Origin: an uncultured Sphingomonas sp.
GTDB taxonomy: Bacteria; Pseudomonadota; Alphaproteobacteria; Sphingomonadales; Sphingomonadaceae
Length of the DNA stretch: 64,000 nucleotides
Reading direction: 5' to 3'
Assembly: GCF_913062585.1 (NCBI RefSeq)
Contig: NZ_CAJXWX010000002.1
Coordinates: 248,001-312,000 of the forward strand
Part shown: positions 1 to 8,106 of the stretch, piece after piece
Layout of the letters: every line of letters begins with the position of its first letter
How positions within the stretch are numbered: the first letter of the stretch is position 1
Notes under the pieces: model-generated
The model's input: the letters and a program-made list of their open reading frames with translations, nothing else
Databases searched by the model: none
What the model was told of the DNA's origin: nothing
Position numbers and translations under genes: made by a program

Positions 1-398
1 TGCTGGTTCTCCTCATCATCTTCCTGATCGCGGTTCCGGTCGTGATTCAGACCGTTCCGCTCAAGCTGCCGAACGTCCGCTTCGATCCGACGACGACGAA
101 GCCGGAAAACGTGTCGCTCTCGGTCACCAGCGAGAACGGCCAGTGCAAGGTCTATTGGGGCCTGAGCCCCGTGACCTCGACCGAGCTGCGCGACAAGGCG
201 GTTCAGAAGCTGAAGGCGGAAGTCGAGCGTCTTGGCCCGAACATCACGCCCGACCAGCTTCCCGAGGCGCATATTCGCGGTGACGTGAATACGCCTTACC
301 GGTGCATCGGCGGCACCATCTATACGATGCAGTCGGCGGGTTTCTCCCGCGTCGGCTTCATCTCCGAGCCGCCCCCCGGCGGCAACCCCCGCGCCTAA
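1..398 (+). CDS. exbD: ExbD/TolR-family biopolymer transporter (5' truncated)
   Basis: Inner-membrane component of a TonB-ExbB-ExbD proton-motive-force motor. The gene enters from the left edge: the frame is open from base 3 and encodes a hydrophobic stretch (LVLLIIFLIAVPVVIQ), the end of the single ExbD transmembrane helix, followed by the typical TVPLKLPN turn into the periplasmic domain. About 130 residues are visible. The GTG at 42 lies inside the helix and is not the true start. A second exbD follows 34 bases downstream in the same direction. Family assignment is secure; the missing N-terminus should carry the catalytic Asp of the family. Confidence 0.9.
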   Translation, partial: LVLLIIFLIAVPVVIQTVPLKLPNVRFDPTTTKPENVSLSVTSENGQCKVYWGLSPVTSTELRDKAVQKLKAEVERLGPNITPDQLPEAHIRGDVNTPYRCIGGTIYTMQSAGFSRVGFISEPPPGGNPRA

Positions 399-432
399 TC
401 GGCCGGGCGGACACAATAGGAGTTAGCACGCC

Positions 433-858
433 ATGGCAATGAGCGCCGGATCCGATGATGGCGAGCCGATGATGGACATGAACACGACGCCGTTGATCGA
501 CGTCATGCTCGTGCTCCTCATCATGTTCATCATCACCATCCCGATCCAGACTCACGCGGTGAAGGTCGACCTGCCGGTCAACTCGCCCAATCCTGCGCCG
601 ATTGTGAACACCGAGAAGAACAAGATCGGTATCGACGCCGCCGGTATCGTGACCTGGAACGGTGCACCGGTCGACGAGGTCACGCTGCGCCAGTATCTGG
701 ACAAGACCGCCGCGATGAACCCGGAACCGGAACTGCACTTCCAGCCGGCTCCCGACGCCAAATACGCCAAGGTCGACGAGACCCTGGCGCTTATCAAGCG
801 CTCGGCGGTCAAGAAGCTGGGCTTCATCGGCAACGAGCAGTATCGCAACGACTTCTGA
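433..858 (+). CDS. exbD: ExbD/TolR-family biopolymer transporter, second copy
   Basis: A complete 141-residue ExbD paralogue. A short cytoplasmic N-terminus with the family motif MNTTPLIDVMLVLLIMFI contains the membrane-embedded Asp used for proton conduction, followed by a periplasmic domain. AGGAG lies about 10 bases before the ATG at 433. It follows another exbD by 34 bases and ends at a strong terminator (886-916), so it is the last gene of the operon. Two consecutive exbD genes after exbB are common in sphingomonads and xanthomonads, which have many TonB-dependent receptors. Confidence 0.93.
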   Translation: MAMSAGSDDGEPMMDMNTTPLIDVMLVLLIMFIITIPIQTHAVKVDLPVNSPNPAPIVNTEKNKIGIDAAGIVTWNGAPVDEVTLRQYLDKTAAMNPEPELHFQPAPDAKYAKVDETLALIKRSAVKKLGFIGNEQYRNDF

Positions 859-885
859 TCCCAGCGATCAGGTCGATGACGACAT

Positions 886-916
886 GAGGCGGCCTCTTCG
901 GAGGTCGCCTTTTTTT
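886..916 (+). terminator. Rho-independent terminator of the exbD operon
   Basis: An 11-base stem (GAGGCGGCCTC pairing with the segment 901-911, one G-U) closed by a TTCG tetraloop and followed by a run of seven T. It lies 28 bases after the second exbD stop codon. Confidence 0.9.
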
Positions 917-1002
917 GTGCTGGCGGGATCGGGGGAGAGGGCGGCTATGTCTTCGGGCTGCGCCTGTTACGCGCGGCTATTGGGGTGTGACATAGGGATA
1001 CC

Positions 1003-1123
1003 CGTGGCCTTCGACTTCGCTCAGGCTGAACGGCGGTTTGTCTACGATGCTCGGCCGCGCCTTCACGGCTTTGATGGGCCTATCTCCCACACCCGTTCAG
1101 CCTGAGCGAAGTCGAAGGCCACG
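1003..1123. repeat. Inverted pair of a dispersed 31-base repeat
   Basis: The 31-base arms 1003-1033 and 1093-1123 are perfect reverse complements (core GACTTCGCTCAGGCTGAACG), separated by 59 bases. The same unit recurs as an inverted pair at 55077-55161 and in degenerate form at 52574-52645, always between genes. It looks like a REP/BIME-type element. Confidence 0.9.
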
Positions 1124-1356
1124 GTGAAACACTTGCACAGCGGTCCTTCCCGGCCACTCCCGTTATATGAGCCGACTAATGATCCCGCCCCGCCCCGCCC
1201 CGCCGCGCTGACGGCGGTCGGAATCCCCTTAATCGCCCCCGCCGCCGATACACCGCCCCACTAAAAGCGGCCCGAAATCGCGCGACTTCCTGACTTGCGC
1301 CCGTTTCACAAAAGTGACACCATAAAGTCACAAAACTGAAACAAAGGAGACGGGTT

Positions 1357-1716
1357 ATGCGTGGAGTCGTTTCGGTTATTCTTGTGGCGGCGGCGGGCAT
1401 GGCGACCCCGGCCATGGCCCAGGACTCGTGGCCGCAGCGCACGGGGTTTCAGCAAATCCTGGCGGGCGATTTCGCCACCGCCGAACGAACATTGCTCGAC
1501 GAGCGCCGCGCCGATCCGCGCAGTCCCGAGCTGATGCTGAATCTGGCCGCCGTCTACGCAAAGACCGGCCGCGCGGCAGATGCCCGCGCGCTCTATGATG
1601 CGGTGCTCGAGGAAAAGGCCGTCGCTCTGGACATGCCGTCGGGCGCGATCCTGTCGTCGCACACCGTCGCCCGCACCGGGCTGCGTCATCTGCCTCAGGC
1701 GATCGCCGCCCGCTGA
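1357..1716 (+). CDS. Secreted TPR-repeat protein of unknown function
   Basis: A 119-residue protein with a cleavable signal peptide (hydrophobic residues about 4-19, cleavage after AMA before QDSW), followed by one to two tetratricopeptide-like helical pairs (LMLNLAAVYAKTGRAADARALYDAVL). It is likely periplasmic and a protein-interaction module. AAAGGAG lies about 7 bases before the ATG. It is a single-gene unit; a hairpin at 1738-1773 follows. No enzymatic motif is visible. Confidence 0.7.
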   Translation: MRGVVSVILVAAAGMATPAMAQDSWPQRTGFQQILAGDFATAERTLLDERRADPRSPELMLNLAAVYAKTGRAADARALYDAVLEEKAVALDMPSGAILSSHTVARTGLRHLPQAIAAR

Positions 1717-1737
1717 TTCGGACCGGTAGTTAGACCA

Positions 1738-1773
1738 GGGCAGGTCCAGGCGAATCGACGTCTGGACTTGCCC
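1738..1773 (+). terminator. Hairpin after the TPR gene, possible terminator
   Basis: A 12-base stem (GGGCAGGTCCAG with CTGGACTTGCCC, one G-U pair) and a 12-base loop, 21 bases after the stop codon. There is no T tract, so termination is not certain. Confidence 0.5.
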
Positions 1774-1873
1774 AATGGGTCCGGCGCGGCTCCCTATCGC
1801 CGCGCCAACCCATGGATTGGGATGTGCCTTCGACGCCGGGCGAACTGGCCAGGTCGACAGGTGATGTCGCGGA

Positions 1874-2428
1874 TCAGAGCCGCGGCAAAGTGACCCCGCG
1901 CTGCCCCATATATTTGCCCGCCCGGTCGGCATAGCTGGTCTCGCAGGGCTCGTTGCCCTTCAGGAACAGGAACTGGCAGGCGCCTTCATTGGCATAGATC
2001 TTGGCGGGCAGCGGCGTGGTATTGGAAAACTCCAGCGTCACATGCCCCTCCCAGCCGGGCTCGAGCGGCGTGACGTTCACGATGATCCCGCACCGCGCGT
2101 AGGTCGACTTGCCCAGGCAGATGACCAGCACGTCGCGCGGCACCCGGAAATATTCGACCGTGCGCGCCAGCGCGAAGCTGTTGGGGGGGATGATGCAGAC
2201 ATCGGTCTTGCGGTCGACGAAGCTGTTCGACGCGAAATCCTTCGGGTCGACGACCGCGCTGTCGACATTGGTGAAGATCTTGAACTCGTCCGCCACCCGC
2301 GCGTCATAGCCATAGGACGACAGGCCATAGCTGATGCAGCCGTCGCGGCGCTGGCTCTCGACAAAGGGTTCGATCATCCCTTGGGTCTGCGCGGCTTCGC
2401 GAATCCAGCGGTCGGACAGGATCGACAT
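1874..2428 (-). CDS. dcd: dCTP deaminase
   Basis: Converts dCTP to dUTP and ammonia in the cytosol, feeding dTMP synthesis. The 184-residue protein matches the trimeric dUTPase/Dcd fold, with the opening MSILSDRWI, the [10 protein letters not shown] loop and the catalytic segment [17 protein letters not shown] containing the Glu. I chose the ATG at 2428 over one two codons upstream (2434) because GGGGA is correctly spaced only from 2428 and because family members begin at this residue. It is a single gene facing away from the MerR regulator. Confidence 0.95.
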   Translation of the reverse strand: MSILSDRWIREAAQTQGMIEPFVESQRRDGCISYGLSSYGYDARVADEFKIFTNVDSAVVDPKDFASNSFVDRKTDVCIIPPNSFALARTVEYFRVPRDVLVICLGKSTYARCGIIVNVTPLEPGWEGHVTLEFSNTTPLPAKIYANEGACQFLFLKGNEPCETSYADRAGKYMGQRGVTLPRL

Positions 2429-2509
2429 CTTCATTCCCCTTCAGCGTGGCCGCTCATTGCCGGATCGCGGGGTCAGGGCAAGCAGGATCGTCATTTTTGG
2501 GGCTTGCGG

Positions 2510-2524
2510 TTGACGTTGCGTCAA
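2510..2524. promoter_or_regulatory. MerR-type operator palindrome
   Basis: TTGACG-TTG-CGTCAA, a perfect 6-base inverted repeat with a 3-base centre, 16 bases before the merR-family start at 2541. TTGAC also resembles a -35 box. The position and symmetry suggest autoregulation by the downstream MerR protein. Confidence 0.55.
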
Positions 2525-2540
2525 GCGGTACGGAGCTCCC

Positions 2541-3320
2541 ATGACGACCATGCTCGACATTGCGGAGATCGCCCGGGCCACGGGTCTGAGCAGCCGGGTG
2601 CTGCGCTTTTACGAGGCGCGCGGGCTGATCCGGCCGCTGCGCAGCGAGGGCGGGCGGCGCATCTTCGGCGCGGGCGAGCTGGAGCGGCTGCACGCCATCG
2701 TCGCGCTCAAGCGCGCAGGGTTCACGCTGGCGGCGATCGGGCGGATGCTCGACCGGCCGGACGCGCGGCTGGGGCCGATGGTCGCGGCACAGCTGGCGGT
2801 GGTCGAGGCGCAAGCCGTCGCGCTCGCCGATACGGCGCGCCTGCTGCATTCGATCCAGTCCCGCATCGATGCCGGCGAGCGCATCGACGTCGCGACGCTT
2901 TGCTCGCTGATTCGAAAGGGAAACACCATGACGACGACACAATGGAAGGCGGTGGTGGAGCAGCACTTCACCCCGGAGGAGCAGACGCATTGGGCCGAAC
3001 GGCTGGGCGCGCTGCCCGCCGATTTCGATCAGGACGCCTATCAGGCGCAATGGGCCGATCTGGGCCAACGGATCGCGGCGGCGCTGCCGATGGACCCGGA
3101 TTCGGACGGCGCGCGCGGGTTCGTGCGGGAATGGTTCGCGCTGCTGGCGCCGTTCCAGGCGGTTGCGACGCCGGAGATGTGGACGGGGGCGATGCGGTTG
3201 CACGAGAAACGGGCGGCGTGGGACGGGCAGGCCGATCCCGGCTTTTCCGCCGATGTGTGGCAGTTCATCCAGGCGGCCGGCGCGGCCATGCGGGCGCGGG
3301 GTGAAGAGCCGGGCGCGTGA
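2541..3320 (+). CDS. MerR-family regulator with TipAS-like C-terminal domain
   Basis: A 259-residue transcription factor. The N-terminal MerR winged helix covers about residues 3-75 (IAEIARATGLSSRVLRFYEA, then EGGRRIFGAGELERL). A dimerisation coiled coil spans roughly 78-120, and a C-terminal alpha-helical domain (about 130-245) resembles the TipAS antibiotic-binding fold. Such proteins bind a ligand and activate an adjacent promoter; the ligand here is unknown. An internal methionine (MTTTQW) could give a separate TipAS-like product. No dedicated target gene lies downstream, so it may act on itself through 2510-2524. Confidence 0.82.
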   Translation: MTTMLDIAEIARATGLSSRVLRFYEARGLIRPLRSEGGRRIFGAGELERLHAIVALKRAGFTLAAIGRMLDRPDARLGPMVAAQLAVVEAQAVALADTARLLHSIQSRIDAGERIDVATLCSLIRKGNTMTTTQWKAVVEQHFTPEEQTHWAERLGALPADFDQDAYQAQWADLGQRIAAALPMDPDSDGARGFVREWFALLAPFQAVATPEMWTGAMRLHEKRAAWDGQADPGFSADVWQFIQAAGAAMRARGEEPGA

Positions 3321-3329
3321 GGCGGTTTG

Positions 3330-3519
3330 TTCACGCGAAGACGCGAAGCCGCGAAGAAGAATGATGTTCGCGCGGAGGCGCGGAGAACGCAGAGGGGGGC
3401 CTGTCCGATCGTCAGCGTCGGCCGGTCATCGTCGGGGACGGAAGACTTAAACTTCTTCTCCGCGCCTCCGCGTCTCCGCGCGAAAAACTCTTCGTGTCTT
3501 CGCGGCTTCGCGCGAAAAA
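3330..3519. repeat. Intergenic inverted repeat rich in CGCGAAG/CGCGGAG units
   Basis: On the left are short iterated CGCGAAG units (3333-3357) and CGCGGAG units (about 3372-3388). On the right are their complements in the opposite order (about 3458-3483 and 3490-3516). The element lies between the convergent merR-family gene and cdd. No coding potential is evident. Confidence 0.7.
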
Positions 3520-3520
3520 A

Positions 3521-3973
3521 TCAGCCGATCCCCAAATCCGCCGGTCCAAACGCGTCCGGCAGCAATTCCGACAGCCTATAGGTCCGCATCCCATCGCCTT
3601 GCGCCGCGCCGCAGTGCACGGGCAGGTCGCGGCCGCCCATCTGTGCGGCTTCGTTGATGACTTGGCGACAGCGGCCGCAGGGGCTGACCGGGGTCTCGCC
3701 GGTGGGCACGCCGTCCGCATCCATGGCGCCGCCGATCACGCCGATCGCGACGATCTCCCGCAGGCGACCGGCGGCCGAGGCGGTGGCGATCGCCACGGTC
3801 TCGGCGCAGAGCGACAGGCCATAGCTGGCATTTTCGAAATTGGCGCCGGTGATGATCGAGCCGTCCTCCATCAACAGCGCCGCGCCCACGGCGAAGCGGC
3901 TATAGGGCGCATGGGCGTGGCGTGCGGCCTGGCGGGCGGCCGCGATAAGGTCCTGTGGATCGGTGATATTCAT
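3521..3973 (-). CDS. cdd: Cytidine deaminase
   Basis: Zinc-dependent hydrolytic deamination of (deoxy)cytidine to (deoxy)uridine in pyrimidine salvage. The 150-residue protein is the length of the tetrameric class, with a CAE motif (LCAETVA) and PCGRC supplying three cysteine zinc ligands and the catalytic Glu. The N-terminal FAVGAALL and ENASYG segments are typical. The start at 3973 overlaps the GH25 stop codon (ATGA), so translation is probably coupled. It is the last gene of the UPF0262-GH25-cdd operon. Confidence 0.95.
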   Translation of the reverse strand: MNITDPQDLIAAARQAARHAHAPYSRFAVGAALLMEDGSIITGANFENASYGLSLCAETVAIATASAAGRLREIVAIGVIGGAMDADGVPTGETPVSPCGRCRQVINEAAQMGGRDLPVHCGAAQGDGMRTYRLSELLPDAFGPADLGIG

Positions 3974-4644
3974 GGCGTGACGACATCCCAGTTCACGGGG
4001 CCTTCCACCCCATCGACCCGGCGGAAATCGCTGGCACGCCACATGCGCCACGGGCGCGCGGCATAATCGGGCTTGAAGAGAGTGCTCAGTTCCCAGACGG
4101 GGCGATCCAGCGCGCGCGTGACCTCGTATTGGGCCTCAAACGCTTTCGACACGCGCAGCATCACCGGCTTGGCCGTATGGGTCTCGACCATCGATACGAA
4201 GCGGGTCAGATCGGCGACCAGCTGCGCCCGGTCGGGGCGCGCGGTGCAGTCGTCGTGGAAGGACAGGTCGATCGCGGCGGGCAGGGCATCGCCTGCGCGC
4301 GGCACGAAGATGTTGAAGGCATCGGCCTGGGCGGCGGCGGGCTGGCACAGCGAATAGATATGGATCGCCCCGCGCCGCATCCCCGCCTCGGGCAGGGCGT
4401 TCCAATGCCCCTCGAACGACGCATCGCGCCGATCCGCGCCGGAGGTCGCGACGATATAGGCGAAGTCCGCGCCGTTCGCGCGCAGCGTCCGCCATTCCAC
4501 GGCGGGCGGATTTTCGGGCAGGTCGATGCCCTGCAGCGGATAATGATCGGTCGAGGGCTGCCAATGCGTCACCCAGTGCCGCCCACCCGCGCTGATCGCG
4601 CCCAGCGCCAGCAGCCCGGCCCCGATTTTCCAGAGAATCGCCAT
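3970..4644 (-). CDS. GH25 (lysozyme-like) family membrane-anchored protein
   Basis: A 224-residue protein with an N-terminal hydrophobic anchor (about 4-20) and a glycoside hydrolase 25 fold; the C-terminal VEGPVNWDVV is typical. Family members cleave the MurNAc-GlcNAc bond of peptidoglycan. The usual second catalytic strand, ending Asp-x-Glu, reads AIDLSFHDD here, so Ser128 stands where Glu is expected; the candidate Asp41 is kept. The protein may be catalytically weak or a binding protein. Its ATG overlaps the UPF0262 stop by one base and its stop overlaps the cdd start by four. Confidence 0.75.
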   Translation of the reverse strand: MAILWKIGAGLLALGAISAGGRHWVTHWQPSTDHYPLQGIDLPENPPAVEWRTLRANGADFAYIVATSGADRRDASFEGHWNALPEAGMRRGAIHIYSLCQPAAAQADAFNIFVPRAGDALPAAIDLSFHDDCTARPDRAQLVADLTRFVSMVETHTAKPVMLRVSKAFEAQYEVTRALDRPVWELSTLFKPDYAARPWRMWRASDFRRVDGVEGPVNWDVVTP

Positions 4645-5126
4645 CAGTTGCGGATATGCAGGACGCAGAGCAGTGTGAAGAGGCGGCGTGCGGTATCGAA
4701 ATCGACTTCGATCTTGCCGGTGAGCCGTTCCTTCAACATCTGCGCCGCGTCGTTGTGGATGCCCCGCCGGGCCATGTCGATCGTTTCGATCTGTTGCGGC
4801 GTCGCGGCGCGGATCGCCTGGTAATAGCTGTCGCAGATCGCGAAATAATCCCGGATCGGCCGCCGGAACCGGCCGAGTGCCAGCACCAGCGTCTCGATAT
4901 GCGTGCCGTCCTCACGGTGCATATGGATGCCCAGCCGCCCTTCCTCGGACTCCAGCTTGATGCGGTAGGGCCCGGCATAGCCGTCGGGCTGGGGCCGTTG
5001 GGGCGCGAAATAATTTTCCTCGATCAGGTCGAAGATCGCGATCCGCCGTTCCTGCTCGACATCGGCCGAGCGCCAGCCCAGGCTGCGTTCGTCCAGGTCG
5101 ATAGAGATGATCCGCGGATCGGCCAT
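4644..5126 (-). CDS. UPF0262 family protein
   Basis: A 160-residue cytosolic protein beginning MADPRIISIDLDE with the conserved run IRDYFAICDSYYQAI and the C-terminal FTLLCVLHIRN, typical of the alphaproteobacterial UPF0262 family, whose function is unknown. The ATG at 5126 is chosen over longer upstream frames that run into dnaB. It heads the three-gene operon with GH25 and cdd and is divergent from dnaB, sharing a 97-base promoter region. Confidence 0.85.
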   Translation of the reverse strand: MADPRIISIDLDERSLGWRSADVEQERRIAIFDLIEENYFAPQRPQPDGYAGPYRIKLESEEGRLGIHMHREDGTHIETLVLALGRFRRPIRDYFAICDSYYQAIRAATPQQIETIDMARRGIHNDAAQMLKERLTGKIEVDFDTARRLFTLLCVLHIRN

Positions 5127-5223
5127 CCGGCAGGGATAGTCGCGAAGCGCGTGCGCCGCAAATCCCCCGCTGATCGACGCAATGCGTTTTCCTCCTGCGT
5201 CACTCCGCGCTAACGCCGGAGAA

Positions 5224-6717
5224 ATGGCCACCCTCGCATTTCCCAATAACGCTGCCGCCGCCGAGCCGCAGCAGCTTCCCCGCAATATCGAGGCGGAGGC
5301 CGCGCTGCTGGGCGCGATGATGATCGACAACCGGCTGGCCGACGACCTGGTCGACCGGCTGGACCCCGACCATTTCTTCGAGCCCGTGCACGGCCGCGTA
5401 TTCTCTGCGATCAAGAATCTGCGCGCCACCGACATGCTGGCGACCCCCGTCACCCTGCGCCCGATGTTCGAGGCGGACGAGGGGATGAAGGCGCTGGGCG
5501 GCCCGTCCTACCTCGCCCAGCTGACCGGCTCGGGCGCGGGCCTGATCGGTGCGCGGCAATTCGCCACGCAGATCTATGACCTGGCGATGCTACGCGCGCT
5601 GGTGACGGTGGGCCGGACCCTGGTCGATCGGGCGATGGACACGTCCGAGGAGGTGAATCCGCGCGCCCAGATCGAGCTGGCCGAGAATGAGCTGTTCAAG
5701 GTCGCGGCCGATGGCGGCTCCGAAAATGCGGTGAAGAGCTTCGCCCAGGCGACCACCATGGCGGTGAAGAATGCCGAGCGCGCGCTGAACTCCGGCGGCC
5801 ATGTCTCGGGCATCACCACGGGTCTGGACTCGGTCAATGCCAAGATCGGCGGTATGCACCGCTCCGACTTGATGATCCTGGCGGGCCGTCCGGGCATGGG
5901 CAAGACCTCGCTCGCCACCAACATCGCGTTCAACGCGGCGCGGCGCTGGATGCGCGATATGCAGGACGGCATTCCGCCCTCCGAGTCGGTCGGCGCCAAG
6001 GTCGCCTTTTTCAGCCTGGAAATGTCCGCCGACCAGCTGGCGACGCGTATCCTGGCCGAGCAGTCGGGGATCAGCTCCGAAGCGCTGCGCATGGGCAAGA
6101 TCAGCCGCAACGAATTCGCGCAGCTGGCCGCCGCCGCCGCCGAGCTGGAGCAGTTGCCGCTGTTCATCGACGATACCGGCGGCCTGACCATCTCCGCGCT
6201 GCACACGCGCGTCCGGCGGCTCCAGCGGCGGCTGAACAACGAGCTGGGGTTGGTCGTGGTCGACTATCTCCAGCTGCTTACCGGCTCGGGCAAGTCGTCG
6301 GAGGGCAACCGCGTGCAGGAAATTTCCGAGATTTCGCGCGGGCTGAAGACGCTGGCGAAGGACATGAACGTGCCGGTGCTGGCGCTGTCGCAGCTGTCCC
6401 GCGCGGTCGAGCAGCGCGAGGACAAGAGGCCGATGCTGTCCGACCTTCGCGAATCGGGCTCGATCGAGCAGGACGCCGACATGGTCTGGTTCGTGTTCCG
6501 CGAAGACTATTACATGATGCAGCGCGAGCCCAAGCGCCCGATGGAAGGCGATGACGGCAAGGTCTTCGAGGACCACGCGAAATGGGCGACCGAGGTCGAG
6601 CGGGTCTACGGCCTGGCCGAGCTGATCGTCGCCAAGCAGCGTCACGGTGCGACCGGCAAGGTGGTGATGAAGTTCGACCCGACGATCACGCGGTTTACGG
6701 ATTTTGCGGGGTATTGA
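5224..6717 (+). CDS. dnaB: Replicative DNA helicase DnaB
   Basis: Hexameric 5'-3' helicase that unwinds DNA at the replication fork and binds primase. The 497-residue protein has an N-terminal DnaB domain (PRNIEAEAALLGAMM), a RecA-like C-terminal domain with Walker A (AGRPGMGKTS), Walker B (LVVVDYLQL), sensor (LSQLSRAVEQR) and arginine-finger region (SDLRESGSIEQDADMV). I chose the ATG at 5224 (MATLAFPN) because GGAG precedes it; an ATG at 5182 in the same frame has no ribosome binding site. It is a single gene with a strong hairpin downstream. Confidence 0.97.
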   Translation: MATLAFPNNAAAAEPQQLPRNIEAEAALLGAMMIDNRLADDLVDRLDPDHFFEPVHGRVFSAIKNLRATDMLATPVTLRPMFEADEGMKALGGPSYLAQLTGSGAGLIGARQFATQIYDLAMLRALVTVGRTLVDRAMDTSEEVNPRAQIELAENELFKVAADGGSENAVKSFAQATTMAVKNAERALNSGGHVSGITTGLDSVNAKIGGMHRSDLMILAGRPGMGKTSLATNIAFNAARRWMRDMQDGIPPSESVGAKVAFFSLEMSADQLATRILAEQSGISSEALRMGKISRNEFAQLAAAAAELEQLPLFIDDTGGLTISALHTRVRRLQRRLNNELGLVVVDYLQLLTGSGKSSEGNRVQEISEISRGLKTLAKDMNVPVLALSQLSRAVEQREDKRPMLSDLRESGSIEQDADMVWFVFREDYYMMQREPKRPMEGDDGKVFEDHAKWATEVERVYGLAELIVAKQRHGATGKVVMKFDPTITRFTDFAGY

Positions 6718-6724
6718 TTGCCGG

Positions 6725-6762
6725 CCCCATTTGGCCCTCACGAAATCGAGGGCCAAATGGGG
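6725..6762. terminator. Bidirectional hairpin between dnaB and the reductase gene
   Basis: A perfect 15-base inverted repeat (CCCCATTTGGCCCTC with its complement) and an 8-base loop, between convergent dnaB (stop 6717) and the gene ending at 6770. There is no long T tract, but the position fits a shared terminator. Confidence 0.75.
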
Positions 6763-6769
6763 CGGATCG

Positions 6770-7348
6770 TCATGCGGGCCTGTATATCTTTGCTACGGCC
6801 CCGCCGGGAAAGGCCGTCGCCTCTATCAGCCGCAACGCTAGCGGTTGTTCCAGTTCGGAGAAGAGCGGCTCGCCGCGTCCCAGCGCCACCGGCGCGACGA
6901 GCAGTGCGAAGCGATCCACCAGCCCATGCACGATCAGGCTGCGGGCGAAGCGGACCCCGCCATGTGCGATGATCGGTCCGCCCTGCTCGGCCTTGAGTGC
7001 AGCGACCTCTTCGTCCAAGTCGCCGCTTGCGACATAGGCGTCGGCCCAGCTTTCCCCGCCCGGCGGCAGGGTTGCCGCGTCCGGTGCAATCTCATCGCCT
7101 TCACGCGAGAATACCGCCTTGGGGATCGCGTTCAGCGGTGCCGCGAAGGGATCGGTCGAGCCCGGCCAATGATCCGCCATCGCGTGGAACGTCTCGCGTC
7201 CCATGATGTGCAGCCCGGCCTGGCCGAGATAGTCGATGCTCCAGGCCCGCGCCACCGGGTCCTGTCCGAACATCCAGCGATTGTCGCCATCGCTCGCGCT
7301 GACGAAGCCGTCGAGCGACATCGTCATCTTCAGGATCAATTCGCGCAT
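6770..7348 (-). CDS. RibD C-terminal / dihydrofolate-reductase-like protein
   Basis: A 192-residue cytosolic oxidoreductase-like protein of the RibD_C family (DHFR fold). It starts MRELILKMTMSLDGFVS, has the IMGRETFHAM nucleotide-binding segment, and ends with GGVRFARSLIVHGLVD and LVAPVALGRGEPLF. The family binds NADPH, but most stand-alone members have no known substrate. AAGGAGGG precedes the ATG at 7348. It lies 20 bases downstream of cysH in the same direction and may be read through from the sulfate operon, though it has no evident sulfur role. Confidence 0.85.
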   Translation of the reverse strand: MRELILKMTMSLDGFVSASDGDNRWMFGQDPVARAWSIDYLGQAGLHIMGRETFHAMADHWPGSTDPFAAPLNAIPKAVFSREGDEIAPDAATLPPGGESWADAYVASGDLDEEVAALKAEQGGPIIAHGGVRFARSLIVHGLVDRFALLVAPVALGRGEPLFSELEQPLALRLIEATAFPGGAVAKIYRPA

Positions 7349-7368
7349 GGGACCCTCCTTGTCGGAGG

Positions 7369-8106
7369 TTAAACGGCGGAGACCGGCCGGTGTATCCCGC
7401 ATTCGACCTTGTCGAACCCACGCCAGCGGCCCGCGCGCGGGTCTTCTCCGGGTTTGACCGCGCTGGTGCAGGGGGCACAGCCGATCGACAGATAGCCTTG
7501 TGCCTCCAGGGGATGACGCGGCAGCTCGTGCGCGGCGAAATAGCCGTCCAGCGCCGCCTTGTCCCAATCCGCCAGCGGGTTGAGCTTCAATCGGCCATCC
7601 TCGACCTCGAACCGGGGCAGGGCGCGGCGGGTGCCCGCCTGGAAACCCTTGCGGCCCGAAATCCAGGCCTCGAAGGGGGCGAGGCCGCGCACCAGCGGCT
7701 CGACCTTGCGCAGGTCGCAGCAGCCATCGGGGTCATAGCCGTGACGGATGCCCTCCGGGTCCTTGGCCGCCAGCAGCGTGGGGTCGGGCTGGATCACCCG
7801 CACGTCGAGCAGGCCCAGCCGCGCGACCAAAGTATCGCGATAGGCGAGCGTCTCGGGAAACATCTTCAGCGTGTCGGTGAAGACTACCGGCGTCGCGGGA
7901 TCGGCCTGCGCGACCATATGCAGCAGCACGGCGGACTCGGTGCCGAAGGACGACACCGCCGCGATCTGCCCGTGCAATTCGCCGGCCAGCAGCGCGCGCA
8001 GCATCTCGGGCGCCGATACGCCTGCGAACCGCGCTTCATAGGCCCCAGCGTCCTCCGCCGTATAAGCGGGCCGAACGTCGATCCGGTCGAGCGCCCGCTC
8101 AGCCAT
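7369..8106 (-). CDS. cysH: Adenylylsulfate (APS/PAPS) reductase
   Basis: Reduces activated sulfate to sulfite with thioredoxin, in the cytosol. The 245-residue protein has the substrate loop SSFGTESAVLLH and carries both halves of the 4Fe-4S ligand set, Cys129-Cys130 (GCCDLRK) and Cys210/Cys213 (CAPCT), together with the catalytic ECGIH cysteine (236). The iron-sulfur cysteines indicate the APS-using type rather than the enterobacterial PAPS type. The start overlaps the DUF934 stop by 8 bases. Terminal gene of the cys operon. Confidence 0.95.
   Translation of the reverse strand: MAERALDRIDVRPAYTAEDAGAYEARFAGVSAPEMLRALLAGELHGQIAAVSSFGTESAVLLHMVAQADPATPVVFTDTLKMFPETLAYRDTLVARLGLLDVRVIQPDPTLLAAKDPEGIRHGYDPDGCCDLRKVEPLVRGLAPFEAWISGRKGFQAGTRRALPRFEVEDGRLKLNPLADWDKAALDGYFAAHELPRHPLEAQGYLSIGCAPCTSAVKPGEDPRAGRWRGFDKVECGIHRPVSAV

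Larger units (their letters stand above)
859..1356. other. Intergenic region, no gene supported
   Basis: About 500 bases between exbD and the TPR protein. It holds the exbD terminator, an inverted pair of a dispersed repeat (1003-1123) and a run of CCCGC units near 1186-1206. An open frame at 884-1105 crosses the terminator and both repeat arms, and I do not consider it coding. The last 60 bases before 1357 are less GC-rich and probably hold the promoter of the next gene. Confidence 0.6.

Noticed and set aside
884..1105. Small plus-strand ORF after exbD
   Set aside because: Crosses a terminator and both arms of a dispersed repeat; no ribosome binding site.
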